Source: Allomuricauda sp. M10 (GTDB taxonomy: Bacteria; Bacteroidota; Bacteroidia; Flavobacteriales; Flavobacteriaceae). Taken from it: a stretch of DNA of 64,000 bases. Positions 27,462 through 36,793 of this stretch are shown one piece after another. The stretch lies in NCBI RefSeq assembly GCF_020782875.1, contig NZ_JAJGBN010000005.1:62001-126000 (forward strand), read 5' to 3'. The translations under genes were made by a program, and so were the position numbers. Below the pieces are notes generated by a model that worked only from the letters and a program-made list of their open reading frames with translations, had not been told where the DNA came from and searched no databases. Positions within the stretch are counted from its first letter, which is position 1; every line of letters starts with the position of its first letter.

Positions 27462-27490
27462 GGGGTCTGAAAACAGGCCCCTATTTTTTT
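27462..27490 (+). terminator. Terminator of the ParB-like gene
   Basis: An 8-bp stem GGGGTCTG/CAGGCCCC (one G-U pair) with an AAAA loop is followed by a T7 tract. It lies 13 nt past the stop, between this gene and the converging SRAP gene. Confidence 0.8.
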
Positions 27491-27492
27491 GG

Positions 27493-28251
27493 TCAATCAT
27501 AGGAAATCGACACTTCCTCGTATTCCACTTTGTCAATGATGCCCGGATAGTTGGAATCCACAGTTCTGCTATATAGATCCTTGGTGACGGGATAGGCTTC
27601 CAGATCACCTTCCCATAAATCGTCATCGATAAGATCTTGAACGTCGGATTCATTGTTGCCGTTATGCAACCAAGCATCCAAGTTTTCGTCATCAATGATG
27701 ACAGGCCGCCTTTTCTTTTCATTGTGGATATCGGCAAACATGGGGGTGGCGTCCTTTGTCAATACCGCAAAGGTCCTTCTACCATCAACCGTGTTGGTAT
27801 AGATGCCTGCTAGGTATATGGGGTCGCCGTTCTTTCTATGGAAGTAAAAGGGAACCTTAAAGTCTTTGCCCTTGACTTTCACTTTCGTATTGTGTGGTTC
27901 GAAGAAACCATCCACTGGAATGATGCACCGCTGGTTCTCCCAACAGTACCGGTACACGAAATGGTCAAACAGCTTTTCGGATTTGGCATTGAGTCCTCCA
28001 AAGGTCTTTGGGTTCTTAAAGTACTCCGTATAGTTTTCCTGTTTTTCCTTTGGGGGCATGATACCCCACATGGCAGGGAGCATATTGTTGGGCTCTTCCT
28101 GGCCCAAGGTCCACATCACGGGATGGCTCCAGCCGTTGGCATGGAAATAAATGAGTTCCAAGTCGGTATCCAAATCACCGTACATGGCCTTGACGGAGAG
28201 CAATTTCTCCAGTTCCTTCCGTTCCCGGGTCTGTCTGGTCGAGTAGCACAT
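27493..28251 (-). CDS. SOS response-associated peptidase (SRAP / YedK / HMCES family)
   Basis: A 252-residue protein that, in this family, forms a covalent shield over abasic sites in single-stranded DNA. The catalytic Cys2 directly follows the start Met. Other conserved residues are N88 (GLNAKSE), E118 (GFFEP) and H176 (ADIHNEKKRRPVI). It is divergent from dinB with a shared 118-nt promoter region, making a DNA-damage tolerance cluster with the two polymerases. Confidence 0.92.
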   Translation of the reverse strand: MCYSTRQTRERKELEKLLSVKAMYGDLDTDLELIYFHANGWSHPVMWTLGQEEPNNMLPAMWGIMPPKEKQENYTEYFKNPKTFGGLNAKSEKLFDHFVYRYCWENQRCIIPVDGFFEPHNTKVKVKGKDFKVPFYFHRKNGDPIYLAGIYTNTVDGRRTFAVLTKDATPMFADIHNEKKRRPVIIDDENLDAWLHNGNNESDVQDLIDDDLWEGDLEAYPVTKDLYSRTVDSNYPGIIDKVEYEEVSISYD

Positions 28252-28298
28252 CTTGAGGTTGAATTATGCTGTATTAAGATAGTCAAAATTGTTAAAGT

Positions 28299-28330
28299 TT
28301 TGAAATGGGTCAACCCTTTCCGTACATTTG
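28299..28330 (+). promoter_or_regulatory. Promoter of dinB-dnaE2
   Basis: TTTG (28299-28302) and TACATTTG (28323-28330) are separated by 20 nt, matching the Bacteroidota promoter consensus with an exact -7 element. It lies 40 nt before the dinB ATG. No LexA box could be recognised with confidence. Confidence 0.65.
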
Positions 28331-28369
28331 GATATTTTCCAAATTATAGGAATAAATCCAATAAGTTTT

Positions 28370-29584
28370 ATGAAGCCCACCATTCTCCATCTCGATCTGG
28401 ATACCTTCTTCGTCTCCTGTGAGCGGCTGTTGGACAGCCGTCTGATGAAGCGGCCACTCTTGGTCGGTGGGTTGGGGGACAGAGGGGTGGTCGCGGCCTG
28501 TAGCTATGAGACCCGTCGCTTCGGGGTGCATTCTGGGATGTCCATGAAAGTGGCCCGTAGGTTGTGCCCAGAGGCCACGGTCATCAAGGGTAATGCGGGG
28601 ACCTATATGAAGTTTTCGGACAATGTGACCGAGATCATCAAGGAAAGCGTGCCGGTCTTTGAAAAGGCCAGTGTGGACGAGTTCTATGCCGACCTTTCCG
28701 GGATGGACCGTTTCTTTGGTTGTTACAAATACGCCTCTGAAATGCGGCAGAGGATTCTGAAAGAGACGGGATTGCCCATTTCCTTTGGACTCTCCCAGAA
28801 CAAGGTGGTCTCCAAAGTGGCCACCGGGGAGGCCAAGCCCAACAACCAGATGAAGATCGACCTTGGACTTGAAAAGGAGTTCTTGGCTCCCCTGCACATC
28901 CGTAAACTGCCCTCGGTGGGGGAAAAGACCTATGGGCTTCTCTCCAATATGGGGGTGACCACCATACAGACCGTACAGGAATTGCCCTTGGAAATGTTGG
29001 AAAGTGCCTTTGGCCTGCACGGACGGACCATTTGGATGCGGGCCCAGGGGCTGGACAATTCCCCCTTGGTCCCGTTTCATGAACGGAAGTCCATTTCCAC
29101 GGAACGCACCTATGGAAAGGATACCACCGATATGGTCAAACTGGAGACCACCTTGTTCGCCATGGCTGAGAACCTGGCCTACCAACTCCGAAGGGCCAAC
29201 AAGATGACGGGCTGTGTAAGTGTGAAGATCCGGTATAGTGATTTCAAGACCTACACCAAGCAGAAACGGGTTCCCTATACTTCTGCGGACCATGTGTTGG
29301 TACCCATGGTGAAGGAACTCTTTACCTCCCTTTATGACCGAAGGATGCTCATCCGACTTGTTGGGGTCAACTACAGCCATATTGTAGGGGGGCACTATCA
29401 GATCGACCTGTTCGCGGATGACGAAAAACTGCTCAACCTCTATCAGGCCATGGATCGTGTACGGAATCGATTTGGGGAATCCAGTTTGATGCGTGCCTCG
29501 GCCATGGGGGCCCATAGTATAGGAAGGGGAGGTAATCCCTTTGACGGACAACCGCCCATCTTATTGGCCCATAGACAACAATAA
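28370..29584 (+). CDS. dinB: Y-family DNA polymerase (DinB / Pol IV-like)
   Basis: A 404-residue translesion polymerase. The catalytic acidic residues are in HLDLDTFFVSCERL near the start and in SVDEFYADLSG near residue 101. A helix-hairpin-helix segment (IRKLPSVGEKTYGLLSNMG) and a little-finger domain follow. The upstream in-frame Met at 28328 is rejected because it overlaps the promoter and because MKPTILHLDLDTFF is the family start. Its TAA shares its last base with the ATG of the polymerase III gene, so they are translationally coupled. Confidence 0.93.
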   Translation: MKPTILHLDLDTFFVSCERLLDSRLMKRPLLVGGLGDRGVVAACSYETRRFGVHSGMSMKVARRLCPEATVIKGNAGTYMKFSDNVTEIIKESVPVFEKASVDEFYADLSGMDRFFGCYKYASEMRQRILKETGLPISFGLSQNKVVSKVATGEAKPNNQMKIDLGLEKEFLAPLHIRKLPSVGEKTYGLLSNMGVTTIQTVQELPLEMLESAFGLHGRTIWMRAQGLDNSPLVPFHERKSISTERTYGKDTTDMVKLETTLFAMAENLAYQLRRANKMTGCVSVKIRYSDFKTYTKQKRVPYTSADHVLVPMVKELFTSLYDRRMLIRLVGVNYSHIVGGHYQIDLFADDEKLLNLYQAMDRVRNRFGESSLMRASAMGAHSIGRGGNPFDGQPPILLAHRQQ

Positions 29585-32562
29585 TGTACCTGAACTGCCA
29601 TACATATTACTCTTTGAACTACGGGGTGCTCTCCGAAACAGAGCTTTTGGAGTTGGCCCGTTCCCATGGGGTGGAAACCTTGGCCCTGACCGACATCAAC
29701 AACAGTTCGGCGGGCATGAACTTTGTACGCTTGGCCAATGAGCAAGGGATACGTCCCATTCTGGGAATTGATTTTCGGAACGGGAACATACAGGAGTTTG
29801 TGGGCCTGGCCCAAAACAATGAGGGGTTTCGGGAAATCAATGCCTTTCTTTCCCAACACCTGCACAAGGGAACGCCCATTCCCTTCGTGGCTCCAATATT
29901 TGAACATGTCCATGTCATCTATCCCTTCGAGAAGATACAGGAAGAGGAACGAACGGATTTCAGGGCTTATGAATACATAGGGGTATCAGTAGAAGAGCTC
30001 CGGAAGTTACGGTTCTCCAGGTATCGGGATTTTAAAGACAGATTGGTGTTGTTGCAGCCCGTGAGTTTTCGCAACAAAAAGGATTTCAATACCCATCGGT
30101 TGCTTCGGGCCATAGGCTTGAACACACTGTTGAGCAAATTGCCCCAGTCCGAGGAGGCCAGACCTACCGATACCCTTCGGCCAATGGAAGAACTAAAAAA
30201 AGCCTTGGCCGATGTTCCACATATTTGGAAGAATACCCAGCGGCTAATGGACTCCTGTTCCATTGCCTTTGGGTTTGGAAGTGAACGGGTTTCCCAGAAC
30301 CAGTCCCGTTTTTTAGCGTCCAAGGCCATGGATGTGGAACGGTTGCGGGAACTGGCCTTGGATGGGTTGCCCCGACGCTATGCCCATCCTACCGAAAAGG
30401 TCAGGGAGCGAATGTTCAGGGAACTGCGTACCATCCAAGAGCTGGATTTTGTGTCCTATTTTTTGATCAACCATGATATCGTCTCCTATGCCAAGTCCAA
30501 GGGTTATCCCTATGTGGGTAGGGGAAGTGGGGCCAACAGTCTGGTGGCCTACCTTATCGGGATCACCGATGTGGATCCCATTGAACTGGACCTGTATTTC
30601 GAACGGTTCATCAATCCCTTTCGGGCCTCGCCCCCGGATTTTGACATTGATTTCTCCACTTGGGACCGAGATGATGTCACGGCCTATATCTTCAAGCGTT
30701 TCGGACATGTGGCCCTCTTGGGCACCTATAACACCTTTAAGTACCGGGCCGCCGTGCGGGAACTGGGCAAGGTGTTCGGCTTGCCCACGGAGGAAATCGA
30801 TAAGCTCAGTGCGGGTCGCTATGAGCAGGGAAGCTTGGACGAATTGGCCCGATTGGTGCTGAAATATGCCACCTATATCCATGGGATGCCGAATTATATC
30901 AGTGTACATTCCTCGGGAATCCTGATCTTGGACCGTTCCGAGCACTATTACTCGGCCACGACCCTGCCACCGAAGGGGTTCCCGACGGTGCAGTTCGATA
31001 TGATCATTGCCGAGGATGTGGGCCTGTTCAAGTTTGATATTTTGGGGCAACGGGGATTGGCCAAGATCAAGGAAGCGGTGGAGGTCATTAAGGGTAACCA
31101 GCCTGATGCCGTGCTTTGGGACATCAAGAGTGTGGAGGCCATGAAGAAGGATGCCAATATCAACCGGCTGTTGAGCGAAGGGAGGGCCATAGGGGCCTAC
31201 TATGTGGAATCCCCTGCCATGCGGGGGCTGATGAAAAAGCTACGGACCCATGACTATCTGGGATTGGTAGCTGCCAGTTCCGTAATCCGTCCTGGAGTAT
31301 CTTCCTCGGGAATGAAGGATGAGTACATCCGTAGGGAACGGGAACCGGAACGCCGTAAGGAGGCCAATCCCATTTTGTTGGAGATTATGCCAGAGACCCA
31401 CGGGATAATGGTCTATCAAGAGGATGTGCTCAAGGTGGCCCATCTCTTTGCAGGATTGGACCTTGGGGAGGCCGATGTGCTGAGGCGGGGGATGAGCGGA
31501 AAGTTCCGCTCCCGGGAGGAGTTCCAAGCGGTGAAACTCAAGTTTTTTGAAAACTGTAAGCATAAGGGGCACGATGCCGCCCTGACCCAAATGGTCTGGG
31601 AACAGATCGAGAGCTTTGCAGGCTATGCCTTTGCCAAGGGACATTCCGCTTCCTATGCCGTGGAAAGCTACCAGAGCCTGTATCTGAAATGTTACTTTCC
31701 TCTGGAGTTTATGGTGGCCGTGCTCAACAATGGGGGAGGGTTCTATGATACGGAGCTTTATGTGCACGAGACCAAAATGTGGGGCGGGGTCATCCATCCG
31801 CCATGCATTAACCGAAGTGACCACGTCAATGCCATCTATGGCAAGCACATTTATTTGGGACTGGGACAGCTTCGGAGTTTGGAACGCTTGGTCATCCAAC
31901 GCATTTTGAACGAAAGGCAGCTCCATGGCAAATTCCGGGATTTTGATGATTTTATCGACCGCGTCCCGATTGCCATCGAACAGTTGACCATCTTGGTGCG
32001 TATCGATGCCTTTCGTGTCTTTGGGATACCCAAAAAGCAAGTGCTTTGGCAGGCCGTGTTCAAGACCAAGGCCCATCGAAAGGATACGGTCCAGAAACTA
32101 CTGTTCAAACCCAACCACAGGCATTTTACACTACCAAATTTACCTTCCCATCCTATTGAGGATGCCTATGACCAAATGGAACTCTTGGGATTTCCACTTT
32201 GCGGGTATTATGAACTCATGGACGGCAAGGTAAGGAGCCGGTTGACTGCGGGTGATTTTGAAACCCATGTCAACCAAAAGATATGGATCTATGGCTCCCT
32301 GGTGCATACCCGGTTGAACACCACATCCAAAGGGGACACCATGCGCTTTACCACCATGCTTGATCTGGCAGGTCACTTTTTTGACTGTGTCCACTTTCCC
32401 CAAACAATGGCATCCACACCCATTCATGGAAAGGGCATCTATCTGTGCCATGGAACGGTGACCGAGGAGTTCGGACACTATAGTCTGGAGGTGGTGTTGA
32501 CGATCAAGCAGCCCTTGAAACCCGACCCGAGGCAGGTGAAATCTGTTTCTATTGGTATTTAA
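29584..32562 (+). CDS. dnaE2: DNA polymerase III alpha subunit, DnaE2-like
   Basis: A 992-residue C-family polymerase, shorter than the replicative DnaE. The N-terminal PHP domain (CHTYYSLNYG, ALTDINN) has lost metal-binding histidines, as expected for error-prone DnaE2. The polymerase core is intact: GRGSGANSLVAY at 312-323 and the palm motif PDFDIDF at 351-357 with D354 and D356. An OB-fold lies near the C-terminus (IWIYGSLVHTRL). Coupling to dinB resembles the imuB-dnaE2 mutasome of other bacteria. Confidence 0.9.
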   Translation: MYLNCHTYYSLNYGVLSETELLELARSHGVETLALTDINNSSAGMNFVRLANEQGIRPILGIDFRNGNIQEFVGLAQNNEGFREINAFLSQHLHKGTPIPFVAPIFEHVHVIYPFEKIQEEERTDFRAYEYIGVSVEELRKLRFSRYRDFKDRLVLLQPVSFRNKKDFNTHRLLRAIGLNTLLSKLPQSEEARPTDTLRPMEELKKALADVPHIWKNTQRLMDSCSIAFGFGSERVSQNQSRFLASKAMDVERLRELALDGLPRRYAHPTEKVRERMFRELRTIQELDFVSYFLINHDIVSYAKSKGYPYVGRGSGANSLVAYLIGITDVDPIELDLYFERFINPFRASPPDFDIDFSTWDRDDVTAYIFKRFGHVALLGTYNTFKYRAAVRELGKVFGLPTEEIDKLSAGRYEQGSLDELARLVLKYATYIHGMPNYISVHSSGILILDRSEHYYSATTLPPKGFPTVQFDMIIAEDVGLFKFDILGQRGLAKIKEAVEVIKGNQPDAVLWDIKSVEAMKKDANINRLLSEGRAIGAYYVESPAMRGLMKKLRTHDYLGLVAASSVIRPGVSSSGMKDEYIRREREPERRKEANPILLEIMPETHGIMVYQEDVLKVAHLFAGLDLGEADVLRRGMSGKFRSREEFQAVKLKFFENCKHKGHDAALTQMVWEQIESFAGYAFAKGHSASYAVESYQSLYLKCYFPLEFMVAVLNNGGGFYDTELYVHETKMWGGVIHPPCINRSDHVNAIYGKHIYLGLGQLRSLERLVIQRILNERQLHGKFRDFDDFIDRVPIAIEQLTILVRIDAFRVFGIPKKQVLWQAVFKTKAHRKDTVQKLLFKPNHRHFTLPNLPSHPIEDAYDQMELLGFPLCGYYELMDGKVRSRLTAGDFETHVNQKIWIYGSLVHTRLNTTSKGDTMRFTTMLDLAGHFFDCVHFPQTMASTPIHGKGIYLCHGTVTEEFGHYSLEVVLTIKQPLKPDPRQVKSVSIGI

Positions 32563-32992
32563 ACGATTCGGGTATTGAGATGTGCTGTGAATCATGCAAT
32601 GATCTAATGGGAAGTACAACGGGCCTATTAAATAGATCTTGGTTGATATATCATGAGCAAAAGTGATACAACCGATCAAAATCCGACAACAATCTAGCTC
32701 CAATAGGGTTTGGAAATAACACCTGTTCGAACGGTCGTCAAAAAACACTTCCACCGACAATCATCCAATTTTTGATTTGTAAAGGTTTCCCTATTGAACA
32801 ATATAAATATCATATGTCATTGGCGAACCCTTGCTTATGGTTCGATGATAACAATTTGGTCATATTCCGAAGGGCAACCCAGATAAAAAATGGGCATCTC
32901 CTAGTCATAACACAAAACCTTTGTTGTAAGATTAATCTTTATAGTAATAAACCCTTAACGATTGATAACAAGTAATCTAATAATTTGACATT
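32563..32992. other. Intergenic region without a supportable gene
   Basis: A 430-nt AT-rich gap between dnaE2 and the lipoprotein gene. A 67-codon open frame (32772-32975) has no recognisable features or start context and is not called. No strong hairpin, repeat or exact promoter was found. Confidence 0.5.
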
Positions 32993-33415
32993 ATGAAAAA
33001 CAATAAAACAGTAATGAGCTTGGGACAGAATATTTTTTATGCATTGGTCATGATATTTGGCCTCCAATCATGTAATAATGATGATGACGGGGAAGGGAAA
33101 TTTCAGGGATGTGGACTTGAAAGAACGACCTATCAAGAGGTGGTCGATCTTGAAGGTACCATCAGCTATTTTGATGGACCTGACGTTTACGCGGTAAGAT
33201 ATGCTCCGGAACCGGAAGAAGGTACCAATATTGATACCGTAATCTATGGTATTCTGTGTGACCTTGAAGAGGATTTGAAAACCACCGGCGCAGTGGTTGT
33301 TTTTTCCGGAACACTTAAAAACCTTACGGAAGAAGAGACCAATCTCTTTGAACCCATTCCATCCGGAACGGAACTATTTGTACTGGACCATACAAAGCTG
33401 GAATTAAAACCATAA
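32993..33415 (+). CDS. Small predicted lipoprotein
   Basis: A 140-residue protein with a lipoprotein signal (hydrophobic stretch ending GLQSC, Cys about residue 26) followed by an acidic NNDDDGEGKF linker. Acidic residues after the lipid-bearing Cys are typical of surface export in Bacteroidota. The mature part is a small beta-rich domain of unknown function. It precedes the metalloprotease gene by 17 nt and is probably co-transcribed, so a role as its inhibitor or partner is possible but not shown. Confidence 0.75.
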   Translation: MKNNKTVMSLGQNIFYALVMIFGLQSCNNDDDGEGKFQGCGLERTTYQEVVDLEGTISYFDGPDVYAVRYAPEPEEGTNIDTVIYGILCDLEEDLKTTGAVVVFSGTLKNLTEEETNLFEPIPSGTELFVLDHTKLELKP

Positions 33416-33432
33416 CCCATAAAAATCTTATC

Positions 33433-34823
33433 ATGAAACAGAAACTACTTTTAACATCATTGGGATTACTGGCTGTATTAGCTGTTAATGCCCAGATTTA
33501 TGACAACGATGCCCTTGACGCGGAGGATAATTTTGTAGTAGGGGGTATGTCTTGGGCCTCTAATACCATTACCTACTATTTTTTGAACGGCACACCGGAC
33601 ATTTCGGGAACTACAGCAGAGCGGAACGCAATTAGGGACGCTTTTGGAATATGGGAGGATTTCACCAACCTGAATTTTGTCGAAGGGACTTCCGCGTCCA
33701 ATTCAGATATTGTTATATCATGGGGGGCCGGAGATCATGGTGATGATTTTCCATTTGATGGTGTGGGCACGGTCCTTGCACATGCTTTTCAACCACCGGC
33801 AAATGGAACGACCCATGACCTTACCGGTGATATACATTTTGATGAAGACGAAACATGGACCACGGCCACGCGTACAGCAAGGGGCAATCCAAGGGATCTG
33901 GTTACGGTTGCCGCACACGAGATCGGTCATGCCCTTGCACTTCGACATACAACGGTTGCAGGCTCATTGATGGTAGGTGGCTATACAGGGTCGCACAGAT
34001 TTCTATGTTTGGATGATATTCAGGGAATCCAGGACATTTACGGAGGTGTAACCAATTACACTGCCATCCAAGGGGATGATACCATATGTGGCACTGGTAA
34101 TGTGACCTACACCATTGACGGGGTCTGTGATTTCACGGGTATAAGCTGGACATCATCAAGCAATATCCAAATTGTCAGCCATACAGGTGGTTCCGTAACA
34201 GTAAAGAAAATCGGAGGTGGCAGTACCGGATGGTTTCAAGCGAACATCCTGGCGTATTGCTCAGAAAGAACGTAACGTTGACAACCACGGTGGACATTAT
34301 CCTTGATACGGCCGAATTTGAGGGAAGTGCGTTTTATGTAGCTGCCCATGCCACTGGCGGATCCGCTCCCTACAATTGGTACATAAACGGCCAATTGATC
34401 TCTACCACTTCCTCTTCTTCGTTCAGCTATCGCTATCCTTGTTCAACAGGAAGCTCCTATGTTGGTGTAGTTGCCAATACGGCCTGTGGCTCCCGTTCCG
34501 ATCAAGCGTATTATTATGAGGATTGTGGCAGTGGTCATCGAATGGTGGTATATCCAAACCCAGCATCCTCGGAAATTACGATTTCCCAGATACAAGAGAA
34601 AAAGGAAGTCTATTATCCTTCGCTCAGTTCCGAATCCATTTCCCAAGCTCGGGATATCGTATTGACCTTGTTGGACTTTACGGGAAAACCTGTAAAGGAA
34701 ATGGCTTTCAATGAACCAACACAAGATGTGAAGATGGATATCTCTACCTTAACAAAAGGAATCTATTTCCTAAGGATTGTTGGAAATGATGTGGATGAGA
34801 CCCACACTGTCGTCATCGAATGA
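33433..34823 (+). pseudogene. Frameshifted secreted matrixin-like metalloprotease with T9SS sorting domain
   Basis: Two overlapping frames form one gene. The first (33433-34275) has a signal peptide, a metzincin zinc site HEIGHALALRH near residue 160 and then PKD-like sequence. The second (in frame to 34823) continues it with NVTLTTTVDI and ends in a type IX secretion type A sorting domain (VVYPNPASSEITI ... LTKGIYFLRIVG). The frame moves by one base in AGAAAGAACGTAA around 34264-34275. No standard slippery heptamer is present, so a one-base deletion is more likely than programmed slippage. Without the shift the protein would be about 463 residues. Confidence 0.75.
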
Positions 34824-34849
34824 CACTATGATAAAACAATCGGAAAGTA

Positions 34850-34871
34850 GGGGGCTCAAGGCCCCCTTTTT
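34850..34871 (+). terminator. Terminator of the metalloprotease locus
   Basis: A 6-bp stem GGGGGC/GCCCCC with a 5-nt loop is followed by TTTTT. It lies 27 nt past the stop at 34823. Confidence 0.8.
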
Positions 34872-35070
34872 CATTTTATCCTATACTTCAAAAAAATTAT
34901 TGGGGTCTTTATTATTCGCTATCAGCAAAGACGGTTAGCCGATTATATTGACCGTTTTATTTTCGATGGATTGAATCATTGAGTTGACTCTTTTGATATA
35001 CAAGTCCAATTGAAGAAGGAGGCTGGTGTTTGTTCCGATCAATACTGTCCAAAGATAAACCCGGAAAATA

Positions 35071-35166
35071 TTTCTCGGACAAGGGACGGCATAAAACCGT
35101 TGCCGATGTCACTTCCTGCCTGCCGGCAGGCAGGTTTATTCCGTTTCCTTCCCACTCCAAAATTTT
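35071..35166 (+). repeat. Element leader repeat, copy Q, carrying an inserted palindrome
   Basis: The same leader as copy P at 25495: identical over 35071-35101 and nearly identical over 35135-35166. Between these blocks copy Q holds a perfect 20-nt palindrome (35115-35134, CCTGCCTGCC and its reverse complement) that is absent from copy P. The palindrome therefore looks like an inserted REP-type element. The leader again lies just upstream of an element gene. Confidence 0.7.
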
Positions 35167-35215
35167 CCCTTGCGTTTGGCGGTCTGCCACTATTGTTCAA
35201 TTTAAAACGCAGATC

Positions 35216-35764
35216 ATGGAAAAACAAAACGTAGTGCAACTGGATTTTGGCTTTGAACTGGAGCCAGCGACAACATCAATTCCAAACTTAGGACCCAAGT
35301 CCTTGAAAAAGGTTAAATCCGACTTTATGGACCTATTGCAAAGTCCCATCATTGTGTATCCATCACAATGGCAGGATGCCGTTCCCAAAGACCTTTTAAA
35401 CAATATTACCATGGCCCGGATGTTGACCCAGATGCGTGGGGAACCCATGGCCTCCTTGACCGAGGTTGTGGCCTATATGATGCCCAGGACCTTCGAATCT
35501 CCCATGCCCAGTGAATGGGTGAACATCTATACCTGGTGTGGGCTCCAGTATGCCAAGACCTTTAAGAAGGATGGACAAATCGAGGCCATGGAGGAAGTGG
35601 CACCAAAACAACTGTCCGAATATGAGATGGGTCTTTTGAAAAGGTTAAGGGTCTGGATCTATGAGAAACGAAGAAAGGCCTTAAAGGATAGCTTAAAAAC
35701 TTCAATGCCCAAGTTGAGCGGAACTTCCCCCAACAATCAGGGAGAGCTGTTCCAGAAAGACTAA
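35216..35764 (+). CDS. Conserved hypothetical protein of the element
   Basis: A 182-residue soluble protein starting MEKQNVVQLDFGFELE. It has a charged middle (SLKKVKSDFMDLLQSP), a tryptophan-containing segment (PSEWVNIYTWCGLQYAK) and a basic C-terminus (KRLRVWIYEKRRKALKD). I do not recognise the family. The frame is open to 35030, but the ATG at 35216 follows leader copy Q at the same relative place as the ParB-like start. Shared leader control with the ParB-like gene suggests a related maintenance or regulatory role. Confidence 0.65.
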   Translation: MEKQNVVQLDFGFELEPATTSIPNLGPKSLKKVKSDFMDLLQSPIIVYPSQWQDAVPKDLLNNITMARMLTQMRGEPMASLTEVVAYMMPRTFESPMPSEWVNIYTWCGLQYAKTFKKDGQIEAMEEVAPKQLSEYEMGLLKRLRVWIYEKRRKALKDSLKTSMPKLSGTSPNNQGELFQKD

Positions 35765-36378
35765 AAGGAAACCAAGTTCTAGGATTACCCAAGTACTTTT
35801 GACCCATTACCATCGCAATAGTTGAGGTATAGGCATTTAGCCTAAACGGAAGTCGTCCAAACGGATTTTTGGTGCGTCCTTCCTTTGCAAACCCTTCTTG
35901 GGGTTTTGCCGTGCAAGGCCGCAAATCCGTCAGTCCGCCCATCAAATTTTAAGGGGTCCTTAATAAAAGAAGCCCTGGTTGTTTTTCGGGGCATCGAAAA
36001 ACAGGGCAGTGCCCAAGGACTTCCAATCAGGACACCATCGACTGCACTTGCTTAACTTCCCATACACTCCCTTGCCGATGGGTCTGAAGGAATTCCTAGG
36101 GCCCTCATCGAACCTGTCAAGGCCAAGGCAGGTTTTGTCCATAAATAGGGTTTCCACTTCCTTGAAAACCTTAAGGTTTTGCTACGTCGCGGAGCCTCCC
36201 GATTTCTGTCCAAAAGCCTTGACAGAACCCCCTTCTTTTATTGTGCTACGCACGTAAGAAGCAAACAAACGCCCCTTAAAATTTGGGAAACAAAAACCAA
36301 AAAATAGAGGGGAAATTTTTAACCCTGTTTGCTGATTTATCCATACTGGAAGACGGCAGGCCTTTAAAACTTTTTATC
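35765..36378. other. Large non-coding region with extensive secondary structure
   Basis: No plausible gene in 614 nt. A perfect 14-bp inverted repeat, CAAATTTTAAGGGG (35943-35956) and CCCCTTAAAATTTG (36272-36285), brackets 315 nt packed with smaller inverted repeats: GGGCA-G-TGCCC (36004-36014), AGGAATTCCT, AGGGCCCT, the 16-nt palindrome AAAACCTTAAGGTTTT and TTCTGTC/GACAGAA. To the left, TAGGC-ATTTA-GCCTA is also seen. This could be a structured RNA, or a replication or transfer origin in DNA. It directly precedes ssb. Confidence 0.55.
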
Positions 36379-36732
36379 ATGAGTACATTGAGAAACAAAG
36401 TGCAACTTATCGGAAACGTGGGGCAGGATCCCACCATCACAGACCTTGACAAAGGCAAACGTGTGGCACGGTTCACCATGGCCACCAATGAACATTACAA
36501 GAACTCCGAAGGGGAACGGGTGACCAATACCGAATGGCATACCGTCATTGGATGGGGTAAGCTTGCCGACATCATCGAAGGCTTTGTGACCAAGGGCAAG
36601 GAAGTTGCCATCGAAGGGAAATTGACCTCCCGTTCCTATGAGGACAAAGAGGGTACTAAAAAGTATGTGACCGAAGTGGTGGCCAGTGAGATCCTGCTCC
36701 TGGGTGGTGGCGAGAACAATACCACCGAGTAA
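36379..36732 (+). CDS. ssb: Single-stranded DNA-binding protein
   Basis: A 117-residue OB-fold protein: MSTLRNKVQLIGNVGQDPTI, FTMATNEHYKNSEGERVTNTEWHTV and KGKEVAIEGKL are hallmark segments. It lacks the long acidic tail of chromosomal SSB, as is common for element-borne copies. The longer frame from 36283 is rejected because 36379 gives the exact family start. It probably protects transferred single strands. Confidence 0.92.
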   Translation: MSTLRNKVQLIGNVGQDPTITDLDKGKRVARFTMATNEHYKNSEGERVTNTEWHTVIGWGKLADIIEGFVTKGKEVAIEGKLTSRSYEDKEGTKKYVTEVVASEILLLGGGENNTTE

Positions 36733-36793
36733 AATGGATAGGGGTGTCCAACTTTTGGGCATCCCTTTCTTTTTCATCCTTAATACTATTGAA

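Noticed and set aside
28310-29551. Long open frame of 413 codons antisense to dinB
   Set aside because: It mirrors the codon structure of the polymerase gene, has no family features, and dinB itself shows all catalytic motifs.
32772-32975. 67-codon open frame upstream of the lipoprotein gene
   Set aside because: No recognisable family, signal or start context, and it stops just before the real gene.
34257-34275. Programmed -1 frameshift in the metalloprotease
   Set aside because: No X-XXY-YYZ slippery heptamer or obvious downstream pseudoknot; a plain deletion is simpler.
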